Translations under genes and position numbers: made by a program
Notes under the pieces: generated by a model
The model's input: the letters and a program-made list of their open reading frames with translations, nothing else
Database searches by the model: none
What the model was told of the DNA's origin: nothing
Shown: piece by piece, positions 9,990 through 21,501 of the stretch
Position numbering within the stretch: the first letter of the stretch is position 1
Layout of the letters: each line of letters begins with the position of its first letter
DNA from: Ruegeria marina
GTDB lineage: Bacteria > Pseudomonadota > Alphaproteobacteria > Rhodobacterales > Rhodobacteraceae
DNA: 64,000 nucleotides
Direction of reading: 5' to 3'
Assembly: GCF_900101475.1 (NCBI RefSeq)
Contig: NZ_FMZV01000020.1
Span: 18,645 to 82,644, forward strand

Positions 9990-10370
9990 ATGGGCGGCGA
10001 AAGCATTTCCATGTCCGGGCGGAAGGGACGGCTCGTGCTGGCCGGCCTGATCTGTGCCGTAGTGGTAACCACCGGTTGCTCGGGCCAGAAGCGCGAGAAC
10101 AGGATGCTTTTCAACGGCTATTATTTTCCGGTCAAGGCAAAGGCGATCGACAAGAAAGTCAGTCTCGCCGATTTCACAGTCACCGTCGACAAGGCCAGCC
10201 AGTCACCGGATGACGCGCGCGAAGCCGGACGGCACGGCGGGACTGTCTATTGCATCTCCAATTACGGCACGTCGGAAATCGAGTGGTCTCTCGGCCCCGA
10301 TAGCGACCCGGCGCAATTGCGCATCGTGGATGACAAGTTCACTTTCAGCGGAACTTGCCAGCGGCCATGA
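9990..10370 (+). CDS. Putative lipoprotein in the nuo operon
   Basis: A 126-aa protein with a basic start, a hydrophobic signal and the lipobox VTTGC, so probably a lipoprotein exported across the inner membrane. ATG at 9990, five bases after the nuoF stop, is preferred; ATG at 10011 (MSGRKGRLVL) is the alternative. The mature part is small and polar with two further cysteines. No family recognised. Its presence between nuoF and nuoG suggests an accessory rather than catalytic role. Confidence 0.65.
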   Translation: MGGESISMSGRKGRLVLAGLICAVVVTTGCSGQKRENRMLFNGYYFPVKAKAIDKKVSLADFTVTVDKASQSPDDAREAGRHGGTVYCISNYGTSEIEWSLGPDSDPAQLRIVDDKFTFSGTCQRP

Positions 10371-10468
10371 AGCGGGGCTCGGCATATCCCTGCCGATCCG
10401 GCGCGGTGTTATTGAATAACGCCCCCGGTGCGTATCGGTCTGGAGCATCCAGACTGAAAGGACATGTC

Positions 10469-10879
10469 ATGCCCAAACTTGCAATGACAGCACTTGCAAC
10501 CTGCTTGTGCCTGGGGGCCGTGGCCGTAGCCGCGGCGAAACCTCCGCTGCGCGAGGTGCCCGAAATCGCTGACGGGATCTTTACCATCGTGGTGGCAAAC
10601 GAAATCCGCAAGAAATGTGACGAGATAGATGGCCGCATTTTCAAGGGGATCGGAGAGATTCGGCGCCTGCGGGCGCGGGCGAACGAACTTGGCTATTCGG
10701 ATGCCGAGATCCGCGCGGTGCTCGACTCTGACGAGGAAAAGGAACGGATGCGTGCACGCGGACGCGTCTACATGGCCGGCAAGGGCCTCGATTATGACAA
10801 GCCGGGCGACCTGTGCCGTTTGGGCCGGCTTGAAATCACGAACAAAAGCGCAATCGGCGCGCTACTGAGGGCGAATTAG
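10469..10879 (+). CDS. DUF5333-like secreted protein
   Basis: Starting at ATG 10469 after AAAGGA, the protein is 136 aa with a clear Sec signal peptide ending in AVAAA. The mature part resembles the DUF5333 family of Rhodobacterales: PPLREVPEIADGIFTIVVANEIRKKCDEI, helical and charged, with two cysteines that may pair. An upstream in-frame ATG at 10355 would give an implausible extra N-terminus. It ends 3 nt before nuoG. Periplasmic function unknown. Confidence 0.75.
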   Translation: MPKLAMTALATCLCLGAVAVAAAKPPLREVPEIADGIFTIVVANEIRKKCDEIDGRIFKGIGEIRRLRARANELGYSDAEIRAVLDSDEEKERMRARGRVYMAGKGLDYDKPGDLCRLGRLEITNKSAIGALLRAN

Positions 10880-10882
10880 ATC

Positions 10883-12898
10883 ATGTCTGACCTCCGCAAG
10901 ATAAACATCGACGGGCACGAGATCGAAGTCGACGGGGCCATGACCCTGATTCAGGCCTGCGAAGTGGCCGGGATCGAGGTGCCGCGCTTCTGCTACCACG
11001 AACGTCTCAGCATCGCGGGCAACTGCCGGATGTGCCTGGTCGAGGTCGTGGGTGGCCCGCCCAAGCCCGCCGCGTCTTGCGCCATGCAGGTGCGCGACCT
11101 GCGCCCCGGTCCCGAAGGCCAGCCGCCTATGGTCAAGACCAACTCGCCCATGGTCAAGAAGGCGCGCGAAGGCGTGATGGAGTTCCTGTTGATCAACCAT
11201 CCGCTCGATTGCCCGATCTGCGATCAGGGTGGGGAATGCGATCTGCAGGACCAGGCCATGGCCTATGGCGTCGATTTCAGCCGCTTTCGCGAGGCCAAGC
11301 GCGCGGTGGACGATCTGAACCTTGGCCCGCTGGTCGAGACGCACATGACGCGCTGCATCTCGTGCACCCGCTGCGTGCGCTTCACGACCGAGGTGGCCGG
11401 CATCACCCAGATGGGCCAGACCGGGCGCGGCGAGGATGCCGAGATCACCTCTTACCTGAACGAGACACTCGATTCGAACCTGCAAGGCAATATCATCGAC
11501 CTGTGCCCCGTCGGAGCACTGACGTCGAAACCCTATGCGTTCACCGCCCGTCCCTGGGAACTGACCAAGACCGAGACCATCGACGTGATGGATGCGCTGG
11601 GATCGAACATCCGGGTCGACACCAAGGGGCGCGAGGTCATGCGCATCCTGCCGCGCAACCATGACGGCGTGAACGAGGAGTGGATTTCCGACAAGACGCG
11701 CTTTGTCTGGGACGGCCTGCGCCGCCAGCGGCTGGACAAGCCCTATGTGCGCGAGAACGGCAAGCTGCGGCCGGCCAGCTGGTCCGAGGCGTTGGGTGTC
11801 GCGGCTGCCGCGATGAAAGGCAGGAAGATCGCTGGCCTCGTTGGTGATCTGGTCCCGGTCGAGGCCGCTTTCGCCCTTAAGCAGCTGGTCGAGGGACAGG
11901 GCGGCAAAGTGGAATGCCGGGTCGACAACGCCCGTCTCGCCATTGGAAACCGCTCGGCATATGTCGGAACTGCCCGGATCGAGGATATCGACTCCTCTCG
12001 CGCCATCTTGCTGGTCGGCACCAATCCGCGCGACGAAGCGCCGGTTCTGAACGCGCGCATTCGCAAGGCCTGGGCCAAGGGCGCAAGCGTGGGTGTCGTC
12101 GGTCAGGCCGTTGATCTGACGTATGAATACGATCATGTCGGCGCCGGCCGCGACGCGCTGGAAAAGGTTGCGGCCGATGCGCATGACATTGCCGACAAGA
12201 ACCCGCTGATCATCGTGGGACAGGGTGCGCTGCGCGAGGCCGATGGACTGGCCGTCATGGCCAAGGTTCAGGAGATCGCGGCCAAGTCGGGCGCGGGTGT
12301 GCTAGTGTTGCACACAGCGGCGGGTCGTGTGGGTGCCATGGACATCGGCGCGGTGACCGAGGGCGGCATCGAGGCCGCCATCGAGGGTGCCGAAGTGATC
12401 TACAATCTGGGGGCCGACGAGGTCGAGACCGCCGCCGGTGCCTTCGTGATCTACCAGGGCAGTCACGGGGATCGGGGCGCGCATCGCGCCGACGTGATCC
12501 TCCCCGGTGCCGCATACACCGAGGAAAACGGGCTCTTCGTGAACACCGAAGGCCGCCCGCAACTGGCGATGCGCGCCGGATTCGCCCCGGGCGAGGCAAA
12601 GGAGAACTGGGCGATCCTGCGCGCGCTGAGCGCCGAGCTTGGCGCCACGCTGCCTTTCGACAGCCTGGCCCAATTGCGTCAGGCGCTGGTCGCCGAGGTG
12701 CCGCATCTGGCACAGGTGGACTGCGTCGCCGAAAACGAGGTGCAGATGCTTGAGTCCGGTCCGCTGGGCGACGCAAGTTTCCGCAATGCGGTGGACGATT
12801 TCTACCTGACCAACCCGATCGCGCGCGCCAGCACCCTGATGGCCGAGCTTTCTGCCATGGCCAAGGCGCGCCACGCGGAGAAGATTGCCGCCGAATGA
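10883..12898 (+). CDS. nuoG: NADH-quinone oxidoreductase subunit G
   Basis: A 671-aa iron-sulfur subunit (75-kDa family). The N-terminal [2Fe-2S] ligands are Cys37, Cys48, Cys51 and Cys66. The His-ligated [4Fe-4S] cluster is His106, Cys110, Cys113 and Cys119 ([14 protein letters not shown]). A third cluster is Cys158, Cys161, Cys164 and Cys208. The C-terminal half is the molybdopterin-oxidoreductase-like domain without cofactor. There is no strong ribosome site directly upstream, so translation may be coupled to the previous gene. Confidence 0.96.
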   Translation: MSDLRKINIDGHEIEVDGAMTLIQACEVAGIEVPRFCYHERLSIAGNCRMCLVEVVGGPPKPAASCAMQVRDLRPGPEGQPPMVKTNSPMVKKAREGVMEFLLINHPLDCPICDQGGECDLQDQAMAYGVDFSRFREAKRAVDDLNLGPLVETHMTRCISCTRCVRFTTEVAGITQMGQTGRGEDAEITSYLNETLDSNLQGNIIDLCPVGALTSKPYAFTARPWELTKTETIDVMDALGSNIRVDTKGREVMRILPRNHDGVNEEWISDKTRFVWDGLRRQRLDKPYVRENGKLRPASWSEALGVAAAAMKGRKIAGLVGDLVPVEAAFALKQLVEGQGGKVECRVDNARLAIGNRSAYVGTARIEDIDSSRAILLVGTNPRDEAPVLNARIRKAWAKGASVGVVGQAVDLTYEYDHVGAGRDALEKVAADAHDIADKNPLIIVGQGALREADGLAVMAKVQEIAAKSGAGVLVLHTAAGRVGAMDIGAVTEGGIEAAIEGAEVIYNLGADEVETAAGAFVIYQGSHGDRGAHRADVILPGAAYTEENGLFVNTEGRPQLAMRAGFAPGEAKENWAILRALSAELGATLPFDSLAQLRQALVAEVPHLAQVDCVAENEVQMLESGPLGDASFRNAVDDFYLTNPIARASTLMAELSAMAKARHAEKIAAE

Positions 12899-13281
12899 CC
12901 CGTCTCGCAGTCATATCGCCCCTGATCCTGATGGCCTGCGCCAACCCGGCGCAGGACTACGTGTCGCGTTTTGCGCCCCAGTACATGGGCGTCGAGACCG
13001 CGCTTCTGGAAGGCGATCTGGTGCAGTTCGGGGTACGGATGAGCGGTGCACGCGGTCCGGCCGATCTGGACGATTATGCCGAATGCGCGGCAGCTCAATA
13101 CGCCCTGATCCGGGGCTACGGGTTTGCGCGGCATTTGCGCACGAATGTGAACGAAAAGGGTGGCGTGTGGGCAGCGGATGCTGTTTACACCATCTCGCCA
13201 TCCCTGCCGCGCGGGGCAAAGACCATTGACGCCGAAGTCGTGGTCGCGCACTGCGCCGAAAACGGAATACCTACGGTGTGA
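12895..13281 (+). CDS. Small putative lipoprotein in the nuo operon
   Basis: A 128-aa protein overlapping nuoG by four bases (ATGA, 12895-12898). It has a short signal with lipobox LMAC (Cys15) and a mature region containing several cysteines ([18 protein letters not shown]). No recognised family. The overlap shows it is translated with nuoG. Confidence 0.7.
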   Translation: MTRLAVISPLILMACANPAQDYVSRFAPQYMGVETALLEGDLVQFGVRMSGARGPADLDDYAECAAAQYALIRGYGFARHLRTNVNEKGGVWAADAVYTISPSLPRGAKTIDAEVVVAHCAENGIPTV

Positions 13282-13287
13282 GGACCT

Positions 13288-14325
13288 ATGGCTGAATTCT
13301 TTAACACCCCAGGCGGCATAGCCCTGATCATCCTGGCGCAAGTGCTTGCAGTTGTTGCCTTTGTGATGATCTCGCTGCTCTTCCTCGTCTATGGGGACCG
13401 CAAGATCTGGGCCGCTGTCCAGATGCGCCGCGGCCCGAACGTGGTGGGCGTCTATGGCTTGCTGCAATCGGTGGCCGACGCGCTGAAATACGTGGTCAAG
13501 GAAGTGGTCATTCCCGCCGGAGCCGACCGGACGGTGTTCATCCTCGCGCCGTTGACCTCTTTCGTTCTGGCGATGATCGCCTGGGCGGTGATCCCGTTCA
13601 ACGACGGTTGGGTTCTCAGCGATATCAACGTCGCCATTCTCTATGTATTCGCGGTCTCGTCTCTCGAGGTCTACGGTGTGATCATGGGCGGTTGGGCGTC
13701 GAACTCGAAATATCCGTTCCTGGGCAGCCTGCGCTCTGCCGCGCAGATGATCTCGTACGAGGTTTCCATCGGCCTGATCATCATCGGGGTCATCCTGTCG
13801 ACCGGGTCGATGAACTTCGGCGATATCGTGCGGGCGCAGGACACCGACTGGGGTTTCTTCGGCTGGTACTGGCTGCCGCATTTCCCGATGGTCTTCCTGT
13901 TCTTCATCTCGGCGCTGGCCGAGACCAACCGCCCGCCCTTCGATCTGCCCGAGGCGGAATCGGAACTGGTGGCGGGCTATCAGGTGGAATATTCGGCAAC
14001 GCCCTTCCTGCTGTTCATGGCCGGTGAGTACATCGCCATCTTCCTGATGTGCGCGCTCACCTCGCTGCTGTTCTTCGGCGGCTGGCTGTCGCCCATTCCG
14101 GGCCTGCCCGACGGGGTGCTGTGGATGGTCGCCAAGATGGCGTTCTTCTTCTTCCTCTTTGCAATGGTCAAGGCGATCACACCCCGCTACCGGTATGACC
14201 AGTTGATGCGGCTGGGCTGGAAAGTCTTCCTGCCGTTCAGCCTGGTCTGGGTGGTCTTCGTGGCCTTTGCGGCGAAATTCGACTGGTTCTGGGGCCTGTT
14301 CGCCCGCTGGACCGTGGGGGGCTGA
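13288..14325 (+). CDS. nuoH: NADH-quinone oxidoreductase subunit H
   Basis: A 345-aa integral membrane subunit with about eight helices that links the peripheral and membrane arms and forms part of the quinone tunnel. Typical stretches are [24 protein letters not shown], the loop [21 protein letters not shown], and the end [16 protein letters not shown]. It follows GAGGACC, 6 nt after the preceding stop. Confidence 0.96.
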   Translation: MAEFFNTPGGIALIILAQVLAVVAFVMISLLFLVYGDRKIWAAVQMRRGPNVVGVYGLLQSVADALKYVVKEVVIPAGADRTVFILAPLTSFVLAMIAWAVIPFNDGWVLSDINVAILYVFAVSSLEVYGVIMGGWASNSKYPFLGSLRSAAQMISYEVSIGLIIIGVILSTGSMNFGDIVRAQDTDWGFFGWYWLPHFPMVFLFFISALAETNRPPFDLPEAESELVAGYQVEYSATPFLLFMAGEYIAIFLMCALTSLLFFGGWLSPIPGLPDGVLWMVAKMAFFFFLFAMVKAITPRYRYDQLMRLGWKVFLPFSLVWVVFVAFAAKFDWFWGLFARWTVGG

Positions 14326-14327
14326 TC

Positions 14328-14822
14328 ATGGCGAATATCGACTATACCCGCGCCGCCAAATATTTCCTGCTTCAGGATTTTTGGGGCGGCATGAAACTGG
14401 GGCTGAAATACTTCTTCGCCCCCAAGGCGACTTTGAACTATCCGCATGAAAAGGGGCCGCTTTCCCCCCGGTTCCGTGGCGAGCACGCGCTGCGCCGCTA
14501 TCCCAATGGCGAGGAACGCTGCATCGCCTGCAAGCTCTGCGAGGCGATCTGTCCGGCGCAGGCGATCACCATCGACGCCGAACCGCGAGCGGACGGCTCC
14601 CGCCGCACCACGCGCTATGACATAGACATGACGAAATGCATCTACTGCGGCTTCTGCCAGGAGGCCTGCCCGGTCGATGCCATCGTCGAGGGGCCGAATT
14701 TCGAGTTTGCCACCGAAACCCGCGAAGAGCTGTTCTATGACAAGGAAAAGCTCCTGTCGAACGGCGACCGCTGGGAGGCCGAGATCGCCCGCAACCTGGA
14801 ACTGGATGCGCCCTACCGATGA
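14328..14822 (+). CDS. nuoI: NADH-quinone oxidoreductase subunit I
   Basis: A 164-aa ferredoxin-like subunit carrying clusters N6a and N6b. The two CxxCxxCxxxC motifs are Cys65/68/71/75 ([11 protein letters not shown]) and Cys104/107/110/114 ([11 protein letters not shown]). It starts two bases after nuoH ends and its stop overlaps the next gene by ATGA. Confidence 0.96.
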   Translation: MANIDYTRAAKYFLLQDFWGGMKLGLKYFFAPKATLNYPHEKGPLSPRFRGEHALRRYPNGEERCIACKLCEAICPAQAITIDAEPRADGSRRTTRYDIDMTKCIYCGFCQEACPVDAIVEGPNFEFATETREELFYDKEKLLSNGDRWEAEIARNLELDAPYR

Positions 14823-15241
14823 CCGATACGCCGAAAAATCCGTTCGAGATCATGCTCGCCCAAGCCCATGACATGGCCAAGGCTTTCAATCCGGCATTGG
14901 AGAACTTCTCTCCTTCCGAGGCCTTCAAAGGGTTCGAGGCAATGTGGCCCAAAATGCCGAAAGAGGTCATGGAACTGATGTTCGGCAATACCCTCAACAA
15001 GGACGGGCTGGATGCCAAGACCCGGCTGCTGTTGACGCTGGCCGGGCTCACCTGCCAGGGCGCGCAGGCCGACACCGCCGTGCGCCAGACCGTGCGCCAC
15101 GCGCTGGAAGCGGGGGCCAGAAAACAAGAGATCGTGGAAACGATCGGACAGATGTCGGTCTTTGCCGGCATTCCCGCCATGACCCGCGCGCTGAACCTCG
15201 CGCAGGAAGTCATGGGCGACAAGGGGGAGGATGATCAATGA
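14819..15241 (+). CDS. Carboxymuconolactone decarboxylase/AhpD-like family protein
   Basis: A 140-aa helical protein with the CMD pattern: [20 protein letters not shown], then [29 protein letters not shown]. The usual AhpD CxxC pair is not complete; one cysteine is visible in LTCQGAQ, so classical peroxidase-reductase chemistry is doubtful. It is embedded between nuoI and nuoJ with ATGA overlaps on both sides, so it is co-translated with complex I. Role unknown. Confidence 0.8.
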   Translation: MTDTPKNPFEIMLAQAHDMAKAFNPALENFSPSEAFKGFEAMWPKMPKEVMELMFGNTLNKDGLDAKTRLLLTLAGLTCQGAQADTAVRQTVRHALEAGARKQEIVETIGQMSVFAGIPAMTRALNLAQEVMGDKGEDDQ

Positions 15242-15840
15242 GCGTGTTTGCCTTTTACCTCTTTGCCATCAGCGCAATCGCTGGCGGGCTGTTCACGGTG
15301 ATCAGTCGCCAGCCGGTGCACTCGGTGCTGTGGCTCATCCTGGCCTTCATCTCGTCGGCGGGCCTGTTCGTGCTGCTGGGGGCCGAGTTCGTGGCCATGT
15401 TGCTGGTGATCGTCTATGTCGGCGCGGTCGCGGTGCTGTTCCTCTTCGTCGTGATGATGCTGGACGTGGATTTCGCCGAGTTGAAGGCGGAGATGGCGCG
15501 CTATATGCCGCTGGCGCTGCTGATCGGGCTGGTGATCCTGATGCAGTTCGTCATGGCCTATGGCGCCTGGGAAACCGCACATGGGGCAACTGGGCATCTG
15601 GCGCAGCCGGTGCCTGCCGACCGGCACAACACCGAGGCGCTGGGGCTGATCATCTATGACCAGTATTTCCTGCTGTTCCAGCTGGCGGGGCTGATCCTGC
15701 TGGTCGCCATGATCGGCGCCATCGTGCTGACCCTGCGCCACCGCCAGGACGTCAAGCGCCAGGACGTCGTCGCGCAGATGATGCGCGACCCGGCGAAGGC
15801 GATGGAACTGAAGGACGTGAAACCGGGGCAGGGGCTGTGA
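15238..15840 (+). CDS. nuoJ: NADH-quinone oxidoreductase subunit J
   Basis: A 200-aa hydrophobic subunit with five predicted helices, including [26 protein letters not shown], the conserved helix with a pi-bulge in complex I. The 4-nt overlap with the upstream gene (ATGA) fixes the start. Confidence 0.95.
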   Translation: MSVFAFYLFAISAIAGGLFTVISRQPVHSVLWLILAFISSAGLFVLLGAEFVAMLLVIVYVGAVAVLFLFVVMMLDVDFAELKAEMARYMPLALLIGLVILMQFVMAYGAWETAHGATGHLAQPVPADRHNTEALGLIIYDQYFLLFQLAGLILLVAMIGAIVLTLRHRQDVKRQDVVAQMMRDPAKAMELKDVKPGQGL

Positions 15841-15984
15841 GTGCTGGAACTGGCGCATAGCACATTTGCCCTTATCGGGTTGGCCGGTTTGGGCGGCCTT
15901 TGGGTGATAAAGGCCACAGCGGGCTATAGCGGCCTGCGCTGGCTGAGAGAAAGAAGACTTGGGACCAAAGGGACCAGAGGATAA
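15841..15984 (+). CDS. Possible small membrane protein between nuoJ and nuoK (47 aa)
   Basis: A GTG codon directly after the nuoJ stop opens a 47-aa frame with one hydrophobic segment ([18 protein letters not shown]) and a strongly basic tail (LRWLRERR). It ends 4 nt before nuoK. The tight fit is like the other small nuo-operon genes, but the start codon and lack of known homology leave it uncertain. Confidence 0.4.
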   Translation: MLELAHSTFALIGLAGLGGLWVIKATAGYSGLRWLRERRLGTKGTRG

Positions 15985-15988
15985 GTGG

Positions 15989-16294
15989 ATGATCGGACTT
16001 GAACATTACCTGACTGTCGCGGCGACGCTGTTCGTCATCGGCATTTTCGGGCTCTTTTTGAACCGCAAGAACGTGATCGTCCTGCTGATGAGCATTGAAC
16101 TCATGCTTCTGGCGGTGAACATCAACCTGGTGGCCTTTTCGTCCTTTCTGGGTGATCTGGTGGGGCAGGTGTTCACGCTCTTCGTACTGACGGTCGCCGC
16201 TGCCGAGGCCGCGATCGGCTTGGCCATCCTGGTCTGTTTCTTCCGCAACCGCGGCACCATCGACGTCGAAGACGTCAACGTGATGAAGGGGTAA
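15989..16294 (+). CDS. nuoK: NADH-quinone oxidoreductase subunit K
   Basis: A 101-aa subunit with three transmembrane helices, two of which hold the conserved glutamates ([13 protein letters not shown] and [14 protein letters not shown]) of the proton path. ATG at 15989 follows AGAGG at a normal distance; a longer upstream in-frame start (15959) lies in the preceding small gene and is unlikely. Confidence 0.95.
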   Translation: MIGLEHYLTVAATLFVIGIFGLFLNRKNVIVLLMSIELMLLAVNINLVAFSSFLGDLVGQVFTLFVLTVAAAEAAIGLAILVCFFRNRGTIDVEDVNVMKG

Positions 16295-16300
16295 GAGATC

Positions 16301-18445
16301 ATGGAAACGACCATCCTCTTTGCCCCGCTGGTGGGCGCCATCCTCTGCGGCTTCGGCTGGAAGTTCATCGGTGAAAAGGCCGCCATGTGGACCGCCACCG
16401 GCCTGTTGTTCCTGGCCTGCGCGCTCAGCTGGATCGTGTTCCTTGGCTTTGACGGCCATACACAGCAGATCGAGATCCTGCGCTGGATCGAAAGCGGCTC
16501 GCTCTCGACCTCCTGGGCCATCCGGCTCGACCGGCTGACCGCGATCATGCTGATCGTGGTTACGACCGTTTCGGCGCTCGTGCATCTCTACAGCTTCGGC
16601 TACATGGATCACGACCCGCAATGGCGGACCGGCGAAAGCTACAAGCCGCGCTTCTTTGCCTATCTCAGCTTCTTCACCTTCGCCATGCTGATGCTGGTGA
16701 CGGCGGACAACCTGGTGCAGATGTTCTTTGGCTGGGAAGGCGTCGGCGTCGCCTCCTACCTGCTGATCGGCTTCTACTATCGCAAGCCGTCGGCCAACGC
16801 GGCGGCGATCAAGGCCTTCATCGTCAACCGTGTCGGCGATTTCGGTTTTGCGCTCGGCATCTTTGCCCTGTTCTTCCTGGTCGACAGCATCAACTTCTCC
16901 GACATCTTCGCGGCCACGCCGACGCTGGCCGAAACTCAGGTGACCTTCCTGTGGCGTGAATGGAACGCGGCAGAGGTGATCGGCGTATTGCTCTTTATCG
17001 GTGCGATGGGCAAATCCGCGCAGCTGCTGCTGCACACCTGGTTGCCCGACGCGATGGAAGGCCCGACCCCGGTGTCCGCGCTGATCCACGCCGCCACCAT
17101 GGTGACCGCAGGCGTGTTCCTGGTCTGCCGGATGTCGCCGCTTTACGAATTCGCGCCGGGTGCGGCCGGGTTCATCACCGTGCTGGGCGCCACAACCGCG
17201 TTCTTTGCGGCAACCGTGGGTCTGGTGCAAACCGACATCAAGCGGGTGATCGCCTATTCGACCTGCTCGCAGCTGGGCTACATGTTCGTGGCGGCGGGCG
17301 TGGGCATGTATTCGGCGGCGATGTTTCACCTGTTTACCCATGCCTTCTTCAAGGCGCTTCTGTTCCTTGGCGCCGGCTCGGTCATCCATGCGATGCATCA
17401 CGAGCAGGACATGATGAACTATGGCGCGCTGCGCAAGAAGATCCCCTACACCTTCTGGGCGATGATGGTCGGTACCCTGGCCATCACCGGTGTCGGCATC
17501 CCGCTGACCACCATTGGTTTTGCCGGGTTCCTGTCCAAGGACGCGATCATCGAAAGCGCCTATGCAGGTGGCTCGGGATACGGGTTCTGGCTGCTGGTTA
17601 TCGCGGCGTTCATGACGTCCTTCTACAGCTGGCGGCTGATGTTCCTGACCTTCTATGGCAAGGCACGCGGCGACAAGCACACGCATGACCACGCGCATGA
17701 AAGCCCCAGGGTGATGCTGGTGCCGCTTGGCGTGCTCAGCCTTGGCGCCGTGTTTGCCGGTATGATCTGGTATGGCCAGTTCTTCGGCCATGCCGATCAG
17801 GTGGGCAAGTTCTACGGCATCCCGGTGGCCGAGGCCGCCGCAGGCGGTCAGGACACCGCGCATGGGGCCTCGGACAGCGATCAGGTCACCACCGGCGAGA
17901 CCAGCCACGGCAACGCCGATGCCGGTCACGGCGACGAAGCGGCACATGGAAAGGCCGACGGCGAGCATCATGCAAGTTTCGCCGGAGCTCCGGGCGAGGG
18001 CGCGCTCTATTTCGGCCCGGACAACCATGTGCTGGACGATGCCCACGCGGCCCCGAAATGGGTCAAGGTCTCGCCCTTCATCGCCATGGTGCTGGGTCTG
18101 GCGCTGGCCTATCTGTTCTACATCGCCAATCCCGAGCTGCCCAAGAAATTGGCTGCCAACCAGCGTCCACTCTACCTGTTCCTCAAGAACAAGTGGTATT
18201 TCGACGAGATCTACGATGCCATCTTTGTCCGCCCTGCGCTGGCTCTGGGCCGCTTGCTGTGGAAACGCGGTGACGGCGGCACGATCGACGGCTTCCTGAA
18301 CGGCGTCGCCATGGGCGTGGTGCCCTATTTCACCCGCCTCGCGGGCAAGGCGCAGTCGGGCTACATCTTCACTTACGCTTTCTGGATGGTCCTGGGCATC
18401 GCCGCCCTGATCACTTGGATGTCGATCGGCGGGGGCGCACACTGA
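16301..18445 (+). CDS. nuoL: NADH-quinone oxidoreductase subunit L
   Basis: A 714-aa antiporter-like subunit, the distal proton pump with the long lateral helix. It has the core [29 protein letters not shown]. Two cytoplasmic or loop regions are unusual: HTHDHAHES at about 458-466 and a long His/Asp/Gly/Ala-rich stretch at about 510-560. Such His-rich insertions add length over the typical NuoL of about 610-650 aa. The stop shares a base with nuoM (TGATG). Confidence 0.96.
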   Translation: METTILFAPLVGAILCGFGWKFIGEKAAMWTATGLLFLACALSWIVFLGFDGHTQQIEILRWIESGSLSTSWAIRLDRLTAIMLIVVTTVSALVHLYSFGYMDHDPQWRTGESYKPRFFAYLSFFTFAMLMLVTADNLVQMFFGWEGVGVASYLLIGFYYRKPSANAAAIKAFIVNRVGDFGFALGIFALFFLVDSINFSDIFAATPTLAETQVTFLWREWNAAEVIGVLLFIGAMGKSAQLLLHTWLPDAMEGPTPVSALIHAATMVTAGVFLVCRMSPLYEFAPGAAGFITVLGATTAFFAATVGLVQTDIKRVIAYSTCSQLGYMFVAAGVGMYSAAMFHLFTHAFFKALLFLGAGSVIHAMHHEQDMMNYGALRKKIPYTFWAMMVGTLAITGVGIPLTTIGFAGFLSKDAIIESAYAGGSGYGFWLLVIAAFMTSFYSWRLMFLTFYGKARGDKHTHDHAHESPRVMLVPLGVLSLGAVFAGMIWYGQFFGHADQVGKFYGIPVAEAAAGGQDTAHGASDSDQVTTGETSHGNADAGHGDEAAHGKADGEHHASFAGAPGEGALYFGPDNHVLDDAHAAPKWVKVSPFIAMVLGLALAYLFYIANPELPKKLAANQRPLYLFLKNKWYFDEIYDAIFVRPALALGRLLWKRGDGGTIDGFLNGVAMGVVPYFTRLAGKAQSGYIFTYAFWMVLGIAALITWMSIGGGAH

Positions 18446-19986
18446 TGGACAATATCCTTTCCATTGTCACCTTCATCCCGGCGCTGGCCGCGGCAATCCT
18501 GGCCGTGTTCCTGCGGGGAGAGGACGCCGCCGCACAGCGCAATGCCAAATGGGTGGCGCTGTTTGCGACAACCGTGACCTTCCTTGTGTCGATCGGCATC
18601 TATACCGGGTTCGATCCCAACAACACCGGCTTCCAGATGGTGGAAGAGGCCGAATGGCTGATGGGCCTGAAATACAAGATGGGCGTCGACGGGATCAGCG
18701 TGCTCTTCGTGCTGCTGACCACGTTCATCATGCCGCTGACCATCCTGGCCAGTTGGGAGGTGACGACCCGCGTCAAGGAATACATGATCGCGTTCCTGCT
18801 GCTGGAGACGCTCATGCTGGGCGTGTTCATGGCGCTCGACCTCGTGCTGTTCTACCTGTTCTTCGAGGCAGGGTTGATCCCGATGTTCCTGATCATCGGG
18901 ATCTGGGGCGGCAAGGACCGCATCTATGCCAGCTTCAAGTTCTTCCTCTACACCTTCCTCGGTTCGGTGCTGATGCTGGTGGCGATGGTCGCCATGTATG
19001 TGGATGCGGGCACCACCGATATCGCGCTGCTGCTGAAGCACCAGTTCTCGTCCGAGAGCTTCAGCATCCTGGGCGTGCATGTGCTGGGCGGGGCGCAGAC
19101 CCTGATGTTCATCGCCTTCTTTGCCTCGTTCGCCGTCAAGATGCCGATGTGGCCGGTGCATACCTGGTTGCCCGATGCCCACGTGCAGGCCCCGACCGCC
19201 GGTTCGGTGGTTCTGGCCGCGATCCTGCTCAAGATGGGCGGTTACGGCTTCCTGCGCTTCTCGCTGCCGATGTTCCCGGTGGGAGCCGAGGTGATGACCG
19301 ACGTGATCCTCTGGATGTCGGCCATCGCTGTCGTCTACACCTCGCTGGTGGCGATGGTGCAGGAGGACATGAAGAAGCTGATCGCCTATTCCTCGGTCGC
19401 GCATATGGGCTTTGTCACCATGGGCATCTTTGCCGCCAACCAGCAGGGGGTAGACGGGGCGATCTTCCAGATGCTCAGCCACGGCTTCATCTCGGCGGCG
19501 CTGTTCCTTTGCGTCGGCGTCATCTATGACCGGATGCACACCCGTGACATCGATGCCTATGGCGGTCTGGTGAACCGGATGCCGACCTACGCCCGTGTGT
19601 TCATGCTGTTCACCATGGCCAATGTGGGCCTGCCCGGCACCAGCGGTTTCATTGGTGAATTCCTGACCCTGATGGGCACCTTCCAGAAAAACACCTGGGT
19701 TGCGGCTGTCGCCGCCTCGGGCGTGATCTTCTCAGCGGGCTATGCGCTGTGGCTCTATCGCCGGGTGGTGTTCGGGGATCTGATCAAGGAAAGCCTGAAG
19801 GCGATTACCGACATGACCTCGCGCGAGCGCGCCATCTTCGCGCCGCTGATCGTGATGACCATTCTTCTGGGGGTCTATCCCTCGCTGGTCACCGATATCA
19901 TCGGCCCGTCGACCGCCGCGCTGATTTCGAACTTTGACACGGCCCTGGCCGCGGCCGAGACCGCGACCCAGGTCGCATCGCATTAA
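18445..19986 (+). CDS. nuoM: NADH-quinone oxidoreductase subunit M
   Basis: A 513-aa antiporter-like proton-pumping subunit with [23 protein letters not shown] and the conserved lysine and glutamate helices. The start at 18445 overlaps the nuoL stop by one base; an upstream in-frame ATG (18415) would lie within nuoL and is rejected. Confidence 0.96.
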   Translation: MDNILSIVTFIPALAAAILAVFLRGEDAAAQRNAKWVALFATTVTFLVSIGIYTGFDPNNTGFQMVEEAEWLMGLKYKMGVDGISVLFVLLTTFIMPLTILASWEVTTRVKEYMIAFLLLETLMLGVFMALDLVLFYLFFEAGLIPMFLIIGIWGGKDRIYASFKFFLYTFLGSVLMLVAMVAMYVDAGTTDIALLLKHQFSSESFSILGVHVLGGAQTLMFIAFFASFAVKMPMWPVHTWLPDAHVQAPTAGSVVLAAILLKMGGYGFLRFSLPMFPVGAEVMTDVILWMSAIAVVYTSLVAMVQEDMKKLIAYSSVAHMGFVTMGIFAANQQGVDGAIFQMLSHGFISAALFLCVGVIYDRMHTRDIDAYGGLVNRMPTYARVFMLFTMANVGLPGTSGFIGEFLTLMGTFQKNTWVAAVAASGVIFSAGYALWLYRRVVFGDLIKESLKAITDMTSRERAIFAPLIVMTILLGVYPSLVTDIIGPSTAALISNFDTALAAAETATQVASH

Positions 19987-20001
19987 GGGAGCTTTGGGAA
20001 A

Positions 20002-21444
20002 ATGATCCAGGCTGATCTGTACATTATCCTGCCCGAGATCGTTCTGGCGCTCTATGCGATGGCGGCGCTGCTGGGGGCTGTTTATACAACTAAGGACGGG
20101 CTGGGCCCGCTTCTGGTCTGGGCGACGGCGGCGCTGATGGCGGTGCTGGCGATCTGGATTGCGACGCAAGAGACCGGAACCCGGGTGGCCTTCGGCGGCA
20201 TGTTCGTAGATGATGCCTTTGCACGCTTTGCCAAGGTAGCGATACTGCTCTCGGCCGGAGCCGTCCTCCTGATGAGTCAGGATTACATGGCGCGGCGCGG
20301 GCTCCTGCGTTTCGAGTATCCTCTCCTGGTGGCCCTGGCTACGGTCGGGATGATGATGATGGTCAGCTCGGGCGATCTGATGTCGCTCTACATGGGGCTC
20401 GAACTGCAATCGCTGGCGCTCTATGTGGTCGCATCGCTGCGCCGCGACAGCGTCAAGTCGACCGAGGCAGGTCTGAAGTACTTCGTGCTGGGCGCGCTGA
20501 GTTCCGGTCTGCTGCTCTACGGCGCCTCGCTGGTCTATGGCTACACCGGGACCACGCTGTTCTCGGGCATCCTGGCCAGCGCTCATCATGGCGAAGTGTC
20601 GATCGGGCTGCTCTTTGGCCTGACCTTCCTGATCTCGGGTCTGGCCTTCAAGGTGTCGGCAGTGCCGTTCCACATGTGGACGCCGGACGTCTACGAAGGT
20701 TCGCCCACCCCGATCACCGCCTTCTTCGCCACCGCGCCCAAGGTTGCGGCGATGGGTCTGTTCGCGCGGCTCATGTTCGATGCCTTCGGCAATGCGGTCA
20801 GCGACTGGCAGCAGGTTCTTGTGGTGCTGTCGGTGCTCAGCATGTTCCTGGGCGCTGTGGCCGCGATCGGGCAGCGCAACATCAAGCGGCTGATGGCCTT
20901 CTCTTCCATCGCGCATATGGGCTATGCGCTGATCGGTCTGGCCGCCGGCACGCAAGCGGGCGTTCAGGCGATGCTGGTCTATCTTGCCATTTACGTCACC
21001 ATGAATGTCGGCACTTTTGCCTTCATCCTGATGATGGAGCGCGATGGCCAGCCGGTTGTCGACATAGACGCGCTGCGGCAGTTCTCGCGTCGCGATCCGG
21101 GCAAGGCAGCAGCGGTACTGATCCTGATGTTCAGCCTGGCGGGCGTGCCGCCGATGCTGGGCTTCTTTGCGAAGCTGGGCGTATGGCAGGCCGGTGTCGA
21201 TGCCGGGCTGATGGGGCTTGTGGTCGCCTCGGCCGTCGCTTCGGTCATCGGCGCCTTCTATTATCTGCGCATCGTCTTCTACATGTATTTCGGTGCCGAG
21301 AACGAAGAACCGATCGACACCCACTCTTCGCCTGTTCTGTGGACGGCGCTGATGGGATCCGCGGCACTCATGCTGGTGGGGCTCTTCTACCAGTTCGGGG
21401 TCGAGGGCGCGGCAGCGGCCGCGGCGGCAACACTTGTCAACTGA
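20002..21444 (+). CDS. nuoN: NADH-quinone oxidoreductase subunit N
   Basis: A 480-aa antiporter-like subunit, last of the fourteen complex I genes. Family features include [31 protein letters not shown] and [22 protein letters not shown]. It begins 15 nt after nuoM, behind AAGGGAG. A terminator hairpin follows. Confidence 0.96.
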   Translation: MIQADLYIILPEIVLALYAMAALLGAVYTTKDGLGPLLVWATAALMAVLAIWIATQETGTRVAFGGMFVDDAFARFAKVAILLSAGAVLLMSQDYMARRGLLRFEYPLLVALATVGMMMMVSSGDLMSLYMGLELQSLALYVVASLRRDSVKSTEAGLKYFVLGALSSGLLLYGASLVYGYTGTTLFSGILASAHHGEVSIGLLFGLTFLISGLAFKVSAVPFHMWTPDVYEGSPTPITAFFATAPKVAAMGLFARLMFDAFGNAVSDWQQVLVVLSVLSMFLGAVAAIGQRNIKRLMAFSSIAHMGYALIGLAAGTQAGVQAMLVYLAIYVTMNVGTFAFILMMERDGQPVVDIDALRQFSRRDPGKAAAVLILMFSLAGVPPMLGFFAKLGVWQAGVDAGLMGLVVASAVASVIGAFYYLRIVFYMYFGAENEEPIDTHSSPVLWTALMGSAALMLVGLFYQFGVEGAAAAAAATLVN

Positions 21445-21469
21445 TTCCGTGTCACAACCAACAAAGGGA

Positions 21470-21496
21470 GGCTCGGTCGCAGGACCGGGCCTTTTT
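21470..21496 (+). terminator. Rho-independent terminator after nuoN
   Basis: A 9-bp stem (GGCTCGGTC at 21470-21478 with GACCGGGCC at 21483-21491, one G-U pair), a 4-nt loop and a run of five T. It ends only 5 nt before the birA start codon, so birA needs read-through, or this hairpin limits expression of the following genes. Confidence 0.8.
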
Positions 21497-21501
21497 GTCC
21501 G

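Noticed and set aside
15872..18442. 856-aa open frame opposite nuoK-nuoL
   Set aside because: His/Gln/Arg-rich antisense shadow caused by GC-rich codons of nuoL; similar long antisense frames oppose nuoM and nuoN.
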